This document shows, in pieces, positions 44,677 through 53,585 of a stretch of 64,000 bases of DNA. Position numbers and translations under genes: made by a program. Under the pieces are notes generated by a model. That model had not been told where the DNA came from. It was given only the letters and a program-made list of their open reading frames with translations, and did not search any database. Where the stretch lies: the NCBI GenBank assembly GCA_964591455.1, contig CAZQDZ010000020.1:12967-76966 (forward strand). The letters are read 5' to 3'. Each line of letters begins with the position of its first letter. Position 1 is the first letter of the stretch. The stretch is from RFSX01 sp964591455. GTDB lineage: Bacteria > Bacteroidota > Bacteroidia > Chitinophagales > Saprospiraceae.

Positions 44677-45208
44677 TGTATTTGTACTTTCCAAATCGAC
44701 CTTGTGGAGATTTCTCCGTGCTCGATATGGGTATGCTGATTAGATGTGATGACTTAATGAATGTTATTGTTCCATTGCGAGAACGTAGAACCCTCTACTC
44801 CGCTGCGCTCCGATCGAGTGGAAAAAAGGGGGGGTGTAAATGGACACTTTCCAAATCGACCTTGTGGAGATTTCTCTGTGCTCGTGAAGGGTTAGGTTGA
44901 TTAGATAGCTGTCTTGCTTTATATCATGTTCCATTGCGAGAACGGAGAACTCTCTACTCCGCTGCGCTCCGATCGAGTGGAAAAAGGGGGGGTGTAAATG
45001 GACACTTTCCAAATCGACCTTGTGGAGATTTCTCCGTGCTCGATATGGGCATGCTGATTAGATGTGATGACTTAATGAATGTTATTGTTCCATTGCGAGA
45101 ACGGAGAACCCTCTACTCCGCTGCGCTCCGATCGAGTTGAAAAAGGGGGGTGTATTTGTACTTTCCAAATCGACCTTATGGAGATTTCTCCGTGCTCGAT
45201 ATGGGCAT
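44677..45208 (+). repeat. 159-nt repeat array, right part (half unit D, units E, F, G)
   Basis: Right half of unit D at 44677-44724, then full units at 44769 (E), 44928 (F) and 45087 (G), exactly 159 bases apart. Inter-unit tails alternate: a 44-nt tail at 44725-44768 and 45043-45086 (one difference), and a 43-nt tail at 44885-44927 shared with the one after unit A. E, F and G are almost identical. The short ORFs readable here (for example TLYSAALRSSG) are repeat artefacts. Confidence 0.9.
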
Positions 45209-45318
45209 TAAAAGAATCAGTCGCATTTAGAATATTTATGTTGAAGATACATAAGCAATCGTACATGAGTTTAACTATAACAGAATAGTCTATTTTTACA
45301 GAAGAATACATTTACGAT

Positions 45319-47844
45319 ATGTCCAGAAATACTTTCCTTAAAAAAGCCATCCCACATCTTACAGCTGCCCTTATCTTTCTCGCCGTGAGTGCGATTTACT
45401 TCACCGCTCAGCTACAAGGCCGCGTAGAAAAGTCACATGATATAATAGGCTCTAGAGCCAACTTGCAAGAGGTAAAGCAGGTAGAGACAGAAAGAGGCAC
45501 GCGTCCTCTATGGACCAATTCGCTCTTTGGAGGTATGCCCACTTATCAGATAGATTCTAGGCAGCCTCAGAATATGACCAAGTATGTCGATAGGTCTGCA
45601 AGTCTGTTTATTCCGAGGCCCATCGGGATGTTCTTTGCTTCTATGTTGGTGTTCTATATCATGTTGATACTGATAGGGGTGAATCCTTGGGTGAGTATCC
45701 TCGGTGCGCTAGCCTTCGGCTTGACCACCAATAATTATGTGTTATACAATGCTGGACATATCACCAAGGTTAAATCTATCATTTATCTAGGTTTGGTTAC
45801 AGCAGGTTTGCTACTGGCCTTTAGAAAGAAAAAATTCCTTTTGGGAGGACTGGTATTCGCGTTGGGGCTGGCGCTAAATCTGTATGCCAATCATATACAG
45901 ATGACCTACTATTTTTTCCTAACGATACTGATATATGGCATTGCAGAATTTGTCTACCATCTACAAAAGAAAGAACTGGCCCACTTTGGTAAAGCTGCAC
46001 TATATATTACCATAGGTGGCTTACTGGCCCTTGGGTCTAGTGCAGGAAAATTAATGACCACTTATGAGTATAGTAAAGATACGATGCGAGGCGATCCTAT
46101 ATTGACCGTAGAAGCCAATGCCCCAAAGACAAGTAGTAATACCTCTGGGTTGGAGTATGGCTACGCGACAAAGTGGAGTAATGGATGGATGGATTTAGTT
46201 GCAGGATTTATCCCAGGTGTGGCCGGCGGGGGCGGGCTTAATTACTGGGGTCCTAATGAAGATGGTACCGCAGGGCCGGCCTATTATGGGGCTATAATAT
46301 TTTTCTTATTTATGCTCGGTGCCCTTCTGGTTAGAGGACCTACCAAGTGGTGGCTGCTAGGTGGTGTTATTCTTATTTCCCTGATATCTATGGGGAAAAA
46401 CTTCTTCCTACATGGTATGCTCTATGACACCATACCCCTATTCAACAAATTCAGGACACCAAATTCGGCGCTCAGTGTCGTGGCATTCTTGGTGCCAATT
46501 CTTGGCATGCTGGCATTAAATGAACTTGTGAGTGGTAGAGTAGATAAAGCCAAAGCAATCCGGTCACTGTACATCGCTGCGGGCTCATTGTTATCTGTAT
46601 GTCTGTTCCTTGCTTTAGCTGGTGGCTCCTTTTTTGATTTTACTGGTGCACAGGATGGCGCATATGCACAATATAATATTGATCTGTTTCAAATTAAGAA
46701 AGAAAGAGCAGGTACACTTAGTGGCGATTCTTGGCGCTCATTTATTTTGATACTATTAGCGGCAGGTCTAATATGGACCTATCTCAAGGAAAAGATAAAT
46801 GAGAAAATATTGTTAGCAGCTTTAGTGGGATTGACAGTAGGTGATCTTTGGCTCATCAATAAGACCTATCTAAATAATGATACCAACCCACGTACAGCGA
46901 CTTTTGTCAAGCCTAGAGAGTACAAGAAAGAACTGCTCCCTCGAGCTGTGGATGAGCAAATCTTAGGCGATAAGAATCTGGGGTACCGAGTATTTGATAT
47001 TTCAGGAGGACTGGGTGCGGCGATTAATTCCTCCGCGGTCACTAATAAGACTTCTTACTTCCATAGAAATACGGGTGGCTACCATCCAGCAAAGTTGCAG
47101 AGATATCAAGATATGCTTGACCGTCACATACTTCCAGAAGGCCAGCGATTGCTGAATGGTCTTCAGCAAGCCACGACATCAGAAACTATAGAACCCATAT
47201 TAAGAGGCTTGAAAGTCTTTAATATGATGAATACAAAATATTTTATCTATAGTGAATCTGGCGCCTTACCTAATCAGAGTGCCCTTGGTCCTGCATGGTT
47301 TGTAAATAGCTACAAGATTGTAGATACGCCTAATGAAGAAATAGATATGCTCAGTAGTATTAATCCTGCTGAAACGGCGATTATAAATAAAGGTTTTGAG
47401 TCAGAATTAGCGGGTGCGAATTTTCTGAAAAGCGGCACGATAGAACTTACTAAGTACGAACCGGATCATCTTACTTATACTTCCAATTCTGCTTCTGATC
47501 AGTTGGCGGTATTCTCTGAGGTTTGGTATGGACCCGATAAAGGCTGGGAGGCATACATAGATGGTTCTAAGGTCAATCATTTGCGAGCTAATTATGTGCT
47601 TAGAGCACTGAAGATACCTTCTGGACAGCATACTATAGAATTCAAGTTTAAACCTCGAACGTATGCCATAGGTGGGACTATTTCTCTGATTAGTTCTTTG
47701 CTTATAATTTTTGGTCTTCTAGGTTATATAGGAACCAATTTCAAAAAGATGAAAGCAGTAGCGCCTGATATCATCGAAGAAGAAAAGCCCGTGGTGAAGA
47801 AAGCCAAAAAGAAAGTAAAGAAGAAAAAGCCTGGGAAGGAGTAG
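45319..47844 (+). CDS. YfhO family membrane protein
   Basis: An 841-residue polytopic membrane protein of the YfhO type (GT-C-like), with an N-terminal helix at about residues 12-28, about a dozen helices to residue 500, a periplasmic C-terminal domain (about 530-795), a last helix near 800-820 and a lysine-rich tail KKAKKKVKKKK. Firmicute YfhO/CsbB relatives glycosylate lipoteichoic acid or other envelope polymers; in Bacteroidota the acceptor is unknown. The NxSLFGGMPTYQ-like WTNSLFGGMPTYQI is typical of the family. Monocistronic. Confidence 0.85.
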   Translation: MSRNTFLKKAIPHLTAALIFLAVSAIYFTAQLQGRVEKSHDIIGSRANLQEVKQVETERGTRPLWTNSLFGGMPTYQIDSRQPQNMTKYVDRSASLFIPRPIGMFFASMLVFYIMLILIGVNPWVSILGALAFGLTTNNYVLYNAGHITKVKSIIYLGLVTAGLLLAFRKKKFLLGGLVFALGLALNLYANHIQMTYYFFLTILIYGIAEFVYHLQKKELAHFGKAALYITIGGLLALGSSAGKLMTTYEYSKDTMRGDPILTVEANAPKTSSNTSGLEYGYATKWSNGWMDLVAGFIPGVAGGGGLNYWGPNEDGTAGPAYYGAIIFFLFMLGALLVRGPTKWWLLGGVILISLISMGKNFFLHGMLYDTIPLFNKFRTPNSALSVVAFLVPILGMLALNELVSGRVDKAKAIRSLYIAAGSLLSVCLFLALAGGSFFDFTGAQDGAYAQYNIDLFQIKKERAGTLSGDSWRSFILILLAAGLIWTYLKEKINEKILLAALVGLTVGDLWLINKTYLNNDTNPRTATFVKPREYKKELLPRAVDEQILGDKNLGYRVFDISGGLGAAINSSAVTNKTSYFHRNTGGYHPAKLQRYQDMLDRHILPEGQRLLNGLQQATTSETIEPILRGLKVFNMMNTKYFIYSESGALPNQSALGPAWFVNSYKIVDTPNEEIDMLSSINPAETAIINKGFESELAGANFLKSGTIELTKYEPDHLTYTSNSASDQLAVFSEVWYGPDKGWEAYIDGSKVNHLRANYVLRALKIPSGQHTIEFKFKPRTYAIGGTISLISSLLIIFGLLGYIGTNFKKMKAVAPDIIEEEKPVVKKAKKKVKKKKPGKE

Positions 47845-47890
47845 GGTTATAGTCACATACAGGCAGGCTAGTAATTATAGAAGTAATTAG

Positions 47891-47930
47891 ATGCAAGCGT
47901 ATAGCATCTAGACTGCAAGTCTTGACGAAC
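47891..47930 (+). repeat. GACTGCAAGTC hairpin element, copy 1
   Basis: TGCAAGCGTATAGCATCTAG then ACTGCAAGTCTTGACGAAC. The AGACT-GCA-AGTCT centre folds as a small hairpin. Related to copies at 48071, 49021 and 62999. Confidence 0.75.
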
Positions 47931-48070
47931 GGGTCAGGGTGAGGAATGAATGCTAAGCGTTTCTATAATAACGTAATTGAAAATTCCGTTTTCAAAACTT
48001 CTTAAGTGACCTGCGTACAGAAATCTCCTTTAGGGGCTTGGGGTAGAGAGGAAGGAATGAACGGGTTAGT

Positions 48071-48109
48071 TGCAAGCATATAGCATCGAGACTGCAAGTC
48101 TCGACGAAC
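48071..48109 (+). repeat. GACTGCAAGTC hairpin element, copy 2
   Basis: TGCAAGCATATAGCATCGAG then ACTGCAAGTCTCGACGAAC; perfect 7-bp stem CGAGACT/AGTCTCG around GCA. Differs from copy 1 at three positions, two of them paired with each other (T-T... versus C-G ends of the stem). Confidence 0.75.
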
Positions 48110-48258
48110 AGAAAAATGGACTGCGCCGAGCATTTCCCTCTCAGGAGAGGGTCAGGGAGAGGAATGAATACTGTCTCTATGTCATTCTAATTGAATTGAA
48201 ATGTTCTAATAAGGACTAGGCAATTCCATGTCAAGATTATTTGGACAAATTTTAGAAA

Positions 48259-49020
48259 ATGAATTATATAACGTCAGTTAATATTTCTGAACGAGGTATT
48301 TTCTTTTCAGAATTTACAGAGCCCAGAATGGGCGAAGTCTATAATGCCTTAACAAATAATCTGCCAATGAGTTTTGAGAGCCCATTGAATATGGAATATG
48401 ATATGAATCCCAATCTTAACCAAGAAGAGCCACTGAATTTAGATGTACAAGCCTGGTCTGGAAATATGATGTTAGGTGGCAATCTTCCCACTGCTTTTGT
48501 TGCTATTATCAGCGAGAAGGTATGGGATATCATAAAAGACTTAAGATTGCCACCTAAGTACAATCTTGTACCTGTTAGGCTGATGTATAATTCACAAGTT
48601 CGACTGTTCTATATGGGTCATATTTATTCAGATGTTAGCGACTATATCGATCTAGCCAATTGTATCTAAGAAGATCGAATTATTGATAACATCACTGGTG
48701 ACATTAGAGTAATAAAGCGATTTAGGGGAGGTTTCAATACTAGAGAAGAATCAAGATATGCAAAGTTTAGTGATGATATGCTCACTTCTGAAATGAGAAT
48801 GCCAGTACTAACAGCTCTTAAAGAAAACTTTGATATATTCTGGAGTGCAAATGCATTAAGAATGAACTCATCCACTAGAGAATTATTCTTACAACACATG
48901 GATGAGTTACATGGCGTGGCAATATCCCAAGAAAAAATTCCACAGGCTATCTACATATGCCCAGAAAACTACCATTTACTAAACCAAGACTTATATGAAT
49001 TATTAAACAACCTATCTTAA
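48259..49020 (+). pseudogene. Unknown gene interrupted by one in-frame stop
   Basis: ATG at 48259 opens a frame of 136 codons (MNYITSVNISERGIFFSEF...DYIDLANCI) that meets TAA at 48667-48669. The same frame then continues without any stop through EDRIIDNITGDIRVIKRFRG, MLTSEMRMPVLTALKENFD and CPENYHLLNQDLYELLNNLS to the stop at 49020, so one substitution separates it from a 253-residue protein. I do not recognise the family; it is soluble and has the look of immunity/DUF1629-like proteins, a weak impression. Both flanks carry related repeats. Sequencing error or a recoded stop are alternatives to decay. Confidence 0.7.
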
Positions 49021-49200
49021 GCTATCCAAGCATATTGCAACAGACTACAAGTCATTAAAAACAGCGTTTGCTCAAGACAGAGTCTTGAATGCGTGTCTGA
49101 CTTAGGTGGCCCTACGTCTGCAAAGCGAGAGCAGACTCCTGAGTGAGCAGAGTATCCCTGTAGGGGTTTGGGGTAGCGAGGCCTGAACAGCATTACATTC
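49021..49200 (+). repeat. Repeat-bearing interval right of the interrupted gene
   Basis: Contains a diverged hairpin element (AAGCATATTGCAACAGACTA then CAAGTC, 49028-49054) and the box AGGGGTTTGGGGTAGCGAGG (49162-49181), 18 of 20 identical to 48032-48051. The interrupted gene is thus bracketed by related sequences. Confidence 0.6.
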
Positions 49201-49208
49201 AACACCTC

Positions 49209-49754
49209 CTATTCCAAAGTAAAGACCGCATCCACTTCTATAACAATCGGATCTAACAGACTGATCTCTCCATTGGCTTCAAGTCTAGAGACAACGTCTA
49301 TGAATATTTGCCAGCTGTTGTCATCTATCCTTGTCCCTCTGATTTCCCCTTCTTCTACTATTTGATGAGGGAAACTAGTAGGTGCAGCAAAGACATTGAC
49401 AAAGGCTGAAGTCTCTAATATCTCTTCGTCTCTGTAAGAAAAGGAATTGATGGAATCTCTAGGGATGACCATCGAGAACTCAGTGAAACCTACACCATCT
49501 GCGATATCCGGATCACAGGCGTTGAATATATCCCTGTATTCAAATAAATTGTCTTCGCCATCTCTTATAATATACTCTATGATGTTCACGACAGTATCTT
49601 GCACGATCAGCGTATCACTTAAAGTCAAGATTTCTATAGATCTGTTTTCACTCCATACCATGTCCTGTCTGTTCATTTCACAGTCATCACTGCAGGCATT
49701 CATAATCATCATTATTGATATAAAAAGGAGAAAGAGGCTATTCTTAATGCGCAT
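49209..49754 (-). CDS. Lipoprotein of unknown function
   Basis: A 181-residue predicted lipoprotein (MRIKNSLFLLFISIMMIMNAC, Cys21, then SDDCEMNRQD). The mature part is acidic and beta-rich, with a NACDPDIADGVGF segment and two cysteines that may pair. No family recognised. Monocistronic, leftward. Confidence 0.65.
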   Translation of the reverse strand: MRIKNSLFLLFISIMMIMNACSDDCEMNRQDMVWSENRSIEILTLSDTLIVQDTVVNIIEYIIRDGEDNLFEYRDIFNACDPDIADGVGFTEFSMVIPRDSINSFSYRDEEILETSAFVNVFAAPTSFPHQIVEEGEIRGTRIDDNSWQIFIDVVSRLEANGEISLLDPIVIEVDAVFTLE

Positions 49755-49970
49755 ATTACAATTGGTTTATTTAATCTAGATTTTGTCTACAAATATATAG
49801 ACGTCTTTATATATGAATGTGTTGGTTATATAACCGGCTATCTATACAATATAGTACTCTAGTTATAATTCATACTTCATTTTTCATTTCTGCCAAGTTA
49901 TACTAGATTTGAGTTGTACTTTTGACCTAACTGGTTAGAAGTATTTATACGAAGTAAACTAAATATCAAA

Positions 49971-50903
49971 GTGGGAAATCGAATTGCCCTTGTTACAGGG
50001 GCTGGAGGACAAATAGGAACGGAGTTGCTACATGCACTGCGCCAGCAATTAGGTGTTAAGAATGTCATCGCATCAGACCTTAGACCCTTAGATGTAGAAG
50101 GCCCCTTCGAAGTAATCAATGTCACAGATACACAGCGTATCTCTGAGGTAGTGGACAAATATAAGATTACTGAGATATATCATCTAGCGGCGCTGTTATC
50201 TTCTAAAGGAGAGCAAAACATAGATTTGACCTGGACGATCAACTTCAAAGCCTACCAAGATATATTAGCAATGTCGGTGGAGAAAGGCATTGATAGAATA
50301 TTTTTTCCTAGCACGATAGGCATATTTGGACCCACCACGCCTAAGCAATTCACGCCTCAAAACACTTCGTTCATCCCGTCTACGGTATATGGTATATCCA
50401 AGATTACTGGTGAGTTATGGGGTCAGTACTATAATAATAGATATGGTCTGGATGTACGATCACTTAGATTTCCAGGTGTAATCAGTTATGAGGTTTTGCC
50501 AGTTGGAGGAACGACCGATTTTGCCGTTGAGATATTTTTTGAAACAGTAAAGTCAGGACACTATACCTGCTATCTAGGGAAGGATACAAGACTACCTATG
50601 ATATATATGCCTGACGTCATTAAGGCCACGCTGGGTCTGATGTCTGCTGACAAGTCCAAGCTTTCTACGTCCATGGGTTACAATATTCAAGGCTTCTCTC
50701 TGACGCCTGAAGAAGTTCATAACGAAATAAAAAAGCATATCCAAGAAGCGACCATCGCCTACAAACCTGATGCTCGTCAGAAAATTGCTGATTCATGGTC
50801 CGAGACGATAGATGATTCCATGGCATTGACGGATTGGGATTGGCGACCTGAGTACGATATGTCTTCTATGACTGTCGACATGATTAAGCATTTAAGTCTA
50901 TAG
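49971..50903 (+). CDS. NAD-dependent epimerase/dehydratase, L-threonine 3-dehydrogenase type
   Basis: A 310-residue extended short-chain dehydrogenase. NAD motif VTGAGGQIG (residues 8-16), catalytic Tyr140-xxx-Lys144 in STVYGISKITGE, and the substrate-side RSLRFPGVISYEVLPVGGTTDFAVEIF and LPMIYMPDVIKAT, which mark the epimerase-like L-threonine dehydrogenases of Bacteroidota (threonine to 2-amino-3-ketobutyrate). Starts with GTG at 49971. The usual partner, 2-amino-3-ketobutyrate CoA ligase, is not adjacent. Confidence 0.88.
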   Translation: MGNRIALVTGAGGQIGTELLHALRQQLGVKNVIASDLRPLDVEGPFEVINVTDTQRISEVVDKYKITEIYHLAALLSSKGEQNIDLTWTINFKAYQDILAMSVEKGIDRIFFPSTIGIFGPTTPKQFTPQNTSFIPSTVYGISKITGELWGQYYNNRYGLDVRSLRFPGVISYEVLPVGGTTDFAVEIFFETVKSGHYTCYLGKDTRLPMIYMPDVIKATLGLMSADKSKLSTSMGYNIQGFSLTPEEVHNEIKKHIQEATIAYKPDARQKIADSWSETIDDSMALTDWDWRPEYDMSSMTVDMIKHLSL

Positions 50904-51005
50904 TTCACTATCTTACACTTCTAATTATCCCATCCCTAGCTGTAGATTTATCCTAAGTTTTAAGCTTTATTATTTTAATATCACAATCACATCAAGCAGC
51001 GTCTG

Positions 51006-53339
51006 ATGAAGAAATTTTTGTTTTTAATGCTCCTTATTGTTTGTCCTTTTACAATATGGTCGCAGCATACTGTTATATCAGGAATAGTTATCGATATAGA
51101 AACGGGGGAGACGCTGCTGGGAGCCACTATAAGTCAGGACCTAGATGGGCAGTCATTATCAGCTGCAACTACAGATTTGGATGGTAGCTTCACCATGTCC
51201 ATAACCCACGTAGATATACCATTGGTGGTCAATTATCTTGGTTACGAAGAGATGCTCGTACAGCCAACTAACTTGCTCGAAGAGGCCACCACGATAGGAT
51301 TGAATCCTACAAGTGAGATTCTTGAAGTCACCACCATCACTGGATCTCGATATGAAAAGACCTTGGCTGATTCTCCAGTATCTATCAATGTCATTAAGCC
51401 TAGACTACTCGATAATACCAATACGACCATCTTTGATAAAGTATTGGATAAGATTCCTGGTGTACAAATTATAGATGGACAACCAAATATCAGAGGAGGC
51501 TCAGGCTTCTCATATGGTGCCGGTAGTCGGGTATTATTACTCATAGATGATGTGCCTGCTTTTCAGGCTGATGCAGGACGGCCATTATGGGATGACATTC
51601 CTGTAGAGAATATATCTCAGGTGGAGGTACTGAAAGGAGCTTCTTCTGCGCTTTATGGCTCTGCAGCCTTAAATGGTATTATCAATGTAAGGACAGGCTA
51701 CGCTACCAGCGAACCAGTTACGAAAGCCAACGTCTCTTACACCTCCTATTTCGCTCCCAAAGACCCGCGTAAGCAGTGGTGGGACGCAGCACCTTATCAG
51801 CTTAATGCAGGACTGGTCCACAAGCAAAAGTTTGGCAAGCTAGATGTTGTGGCCTCAGGTTTTTACGAACAATTAGAAGGTTTCGTCCGCGGACAATTCA
51901 AGGATAAGTATCGTATTGGCGCCAATCTAAAATACAGACTGAGTGACCGTGTCACCCTATCCATGAACACAATGTATAATTATAAAAGTGATGGCAGCCA
52001 TCTACTATGGAACGACCCCACAAGCGGCGCTTACTTAGGATGGATAGATGCCAATGATCCCGATGGTGACGGCAACACCTATACGGAAAGCCAAACGAAC
52101 CGATTCTATCTAGATCCGCAAGTAACCATTTTCGATAAAAGAAATAATAAGCATAAAGTTATCACGCGATTTTACGCTTTGGACAATGCCAGTACTACAG
52201 AACAAGCCACAGGGTCTACCAACTATTTTTTAGAGTACCAGTTCACCTCTCGCTTATCGGCGCTCGGTCTTGATTATACCTTAGGTTCATCAGCTTATCT
52301 TACTAGGAGTCGATCAGAGCTATTTGGTAATGTGGCACTCTCTGCTGATAACTACGCCTTGTATGGTCAGTTAGAAAAAAGGATCAAAGAGAAACTAACG
52401 GTTACCATAGGAACCAGATATGAGTTCAATTTGCATGACAGTCCCGTGGTCATGGATGGAGACGAGCAAGCAGGAGGTACCGTTTCAGAAGATCGGTTGG
52501 TTTCCAGATTGGGTTTGAATTACAAGTTGAAAGCGTTCACTAATCTCCGTGCTTCATGGGGCCAAGGATATCGATTTCCTACTCTGGCAGAACGATTTAT
52601 CAGAACACAACTAGGCTCTTTTTCTATTATCCCTAATCCTGAATTAACTTCAGAGTCTGGATGGACAGCTGAGCTAGGGATAAAGCAAGGTGTGAATGTT
52701 GGCAATTGGCAAGGTTATGTAGATGTCGCAGCCTTTTCCTCTAGATATGATAACATGATGGAATTTACTTTTATTCCTAGCGAGCTTGGATTCCAATCTC
52801 AAAATGTAGGCGATACAGAAATCAATGGGTTTGAATTTAATTTAATTAGTAATTCTAAGATAGGGAAGCACCCTCTGAATATCATCTTTGGCTATACCTA
52901 TGTAGATCCGCGATATAGAAATTTCGAAGATGACCCTACACTCGATGACGAAGAAAGAGCCTTTAGATCTACGCTAAGAGCGGGAGTAAGTGTTCCGGTT
53001 GACCCCAATGAAAGTCGAAATGTTTTGAAATATAGAAACAGACATAATCTCAAAGCTGATATTGAATTCACATATAATAAATGGACTACAGGAATCAACT
53101 ATAACTACACTTCCGAACAAGTGACCATAGACCAATTTCTATCCATGCTCAATGGGATAGGAGAGTTCAGGGAGCTTAATAGAGGTTATACGCGAGTAGA
53201 CACTCGACTATCATATGATTTTGGATCCTTCAAGATTTCACTCATAGGAAATAATGTGCTAAATGAGGAATACGCTATTCGTCCCGGTATATTAGAAGCG
53301 CCAAGAAATCTTGCAGTAAGATTGGATGCTACATTCTAG
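51006..53339 (+). CDS. TonB-dependent receptor with carboxypeptidase-like N-domain
   Basis: A 777-residue outer membrane receptor: signal to residue 20 (WSQ), a carboxypeptidase-regulatory-like domain (VISGIVIDIETGETLLGATISQD..., about 23-105), a plug (VTTITGSRYEKTLADSPVSINVI... with IRGGSGFSYGAGSRVLLLIDDVP, about 108-230) and a 22-strand barrel ending in RNLAVRLDATF with the terminal phenylalanine. Looks like a siderophore/cobalamin-type receptor rather than SusC: no SusD gene follows. Ligand unknown. Confidence 0.92.
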   Translation: MKKFLFLMLLIVCPFTIWSQHTVISGIVIDIETGETLLGATISQDLDGQSLSAATTDLDGSFTMSITHVDIPLVVNYLGYEEMLVQPTNLLEEATTIGLNPTSEILEVTTITGSRYEKTLADSPVSINVIKPRLLDNTNTTIFDKVLDKIPGVQIIDGQPNIRGGSGFSYGAGSRVLLLIDDVPAFQADAGRPLWDDIPVENISQVEVLKGASSALYGSAALNGIINVRTGYATSEPVTKANVSYTSYFAPKDPRKQWWDAAPYQLNAGLVHKQKFGKLDVVASGFYEQLEGFVRGQFKDKYRIGANLKYRLSDRVTLSMNTMYNYKSDGSHLLWNDPTSGAYLGWIDANDPDGDGNTYTESQTNRFYLDPQVTIFDKRNNKHKVITRFYALDNASTTEQATGSTNYFLEYQFTSRLSALGLDYTLGSSAYLTRSRSELFGNVALSADNYALYGQLEKRIKEKLTVTIGTRYEFNLHDSPVVMDGDEQAGGTVSEDRLVSRLGLNYKLKAFTNLRASWGQGYRFPTLAERFIRTQLGSFSIIPNPELTSESGWTAELGIKQGVNVGNWQGYVDVAAFSSRYDNMMEFTFIPSELGFQSQNVGDTEINGFEFNLISNSKIGKHPLNIIFGYTYVDPRYRNFEDDPTLDDEERAFRSTLRAGVSVPVDPNESRNVLKYRNRHNLKADIEFTYNKWTTGINYNYTSEQVTIDQFLSMLNGIGEFRELNRGYTRVDTRLSYDFGSFKISLIGNNVLNEEYAIRPGILEAPRNLAVRLDATF

Positions 53340-53585
53340 AGTGGAAGTATATACCTAAAAATTCTACTGCTTTAGCATATTCATTTGGATTACTACCCTT
53401 TCAGCAGTGCCTGACTGTGTATTATCTTAATTAATTCTTGATATTAGCGTTGTAAATAGATTATCCCTAGTGTAATCTGTCTCGTAATATTTCTATTTAT
53501 TTCGTTAATAAACTGTTGAAAATAAATTAAAAGACAACATAAATGATGAAGTCGCTGTTGCAACTTATGTAAAATACTATGAACT

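Larger units (their letters stand above)
47845..48258. other. Non-coding, repeat-bearing interval
   Basis: 414 bases with no gene. It contains two copies of a short hairpin element (47891-47930, 48071-48109), a GGGTCAGGG(T/A)GAGGAATGAA phrase after each, and the AGGGG(C/T)TTGGGGTAG box at 48032-48051 that recurs at 49162-49181. Confidence 0.7.

Noticed and set aside
43845..45208. CRISPR array
   Set aside because: Units are about 115 conserved bases with two recurring tails rather than 25-40-base repeats with unique spacers, and no cas genes are near.
44673..45311. Several short reading frames (for example with TLYSAALRSSG or HSIGAQRSR)
   Set aside because: They run through the repeat units on both strands and repeat themselves; no start signal or independent family likeness.
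51006..53339. SusC of a polysaccharide utilisation locus
   Set aside because: No SusD-like gene or glycoside hydrolase follows, and 777 residues is shorter than typical SusC proteins (about 1000).
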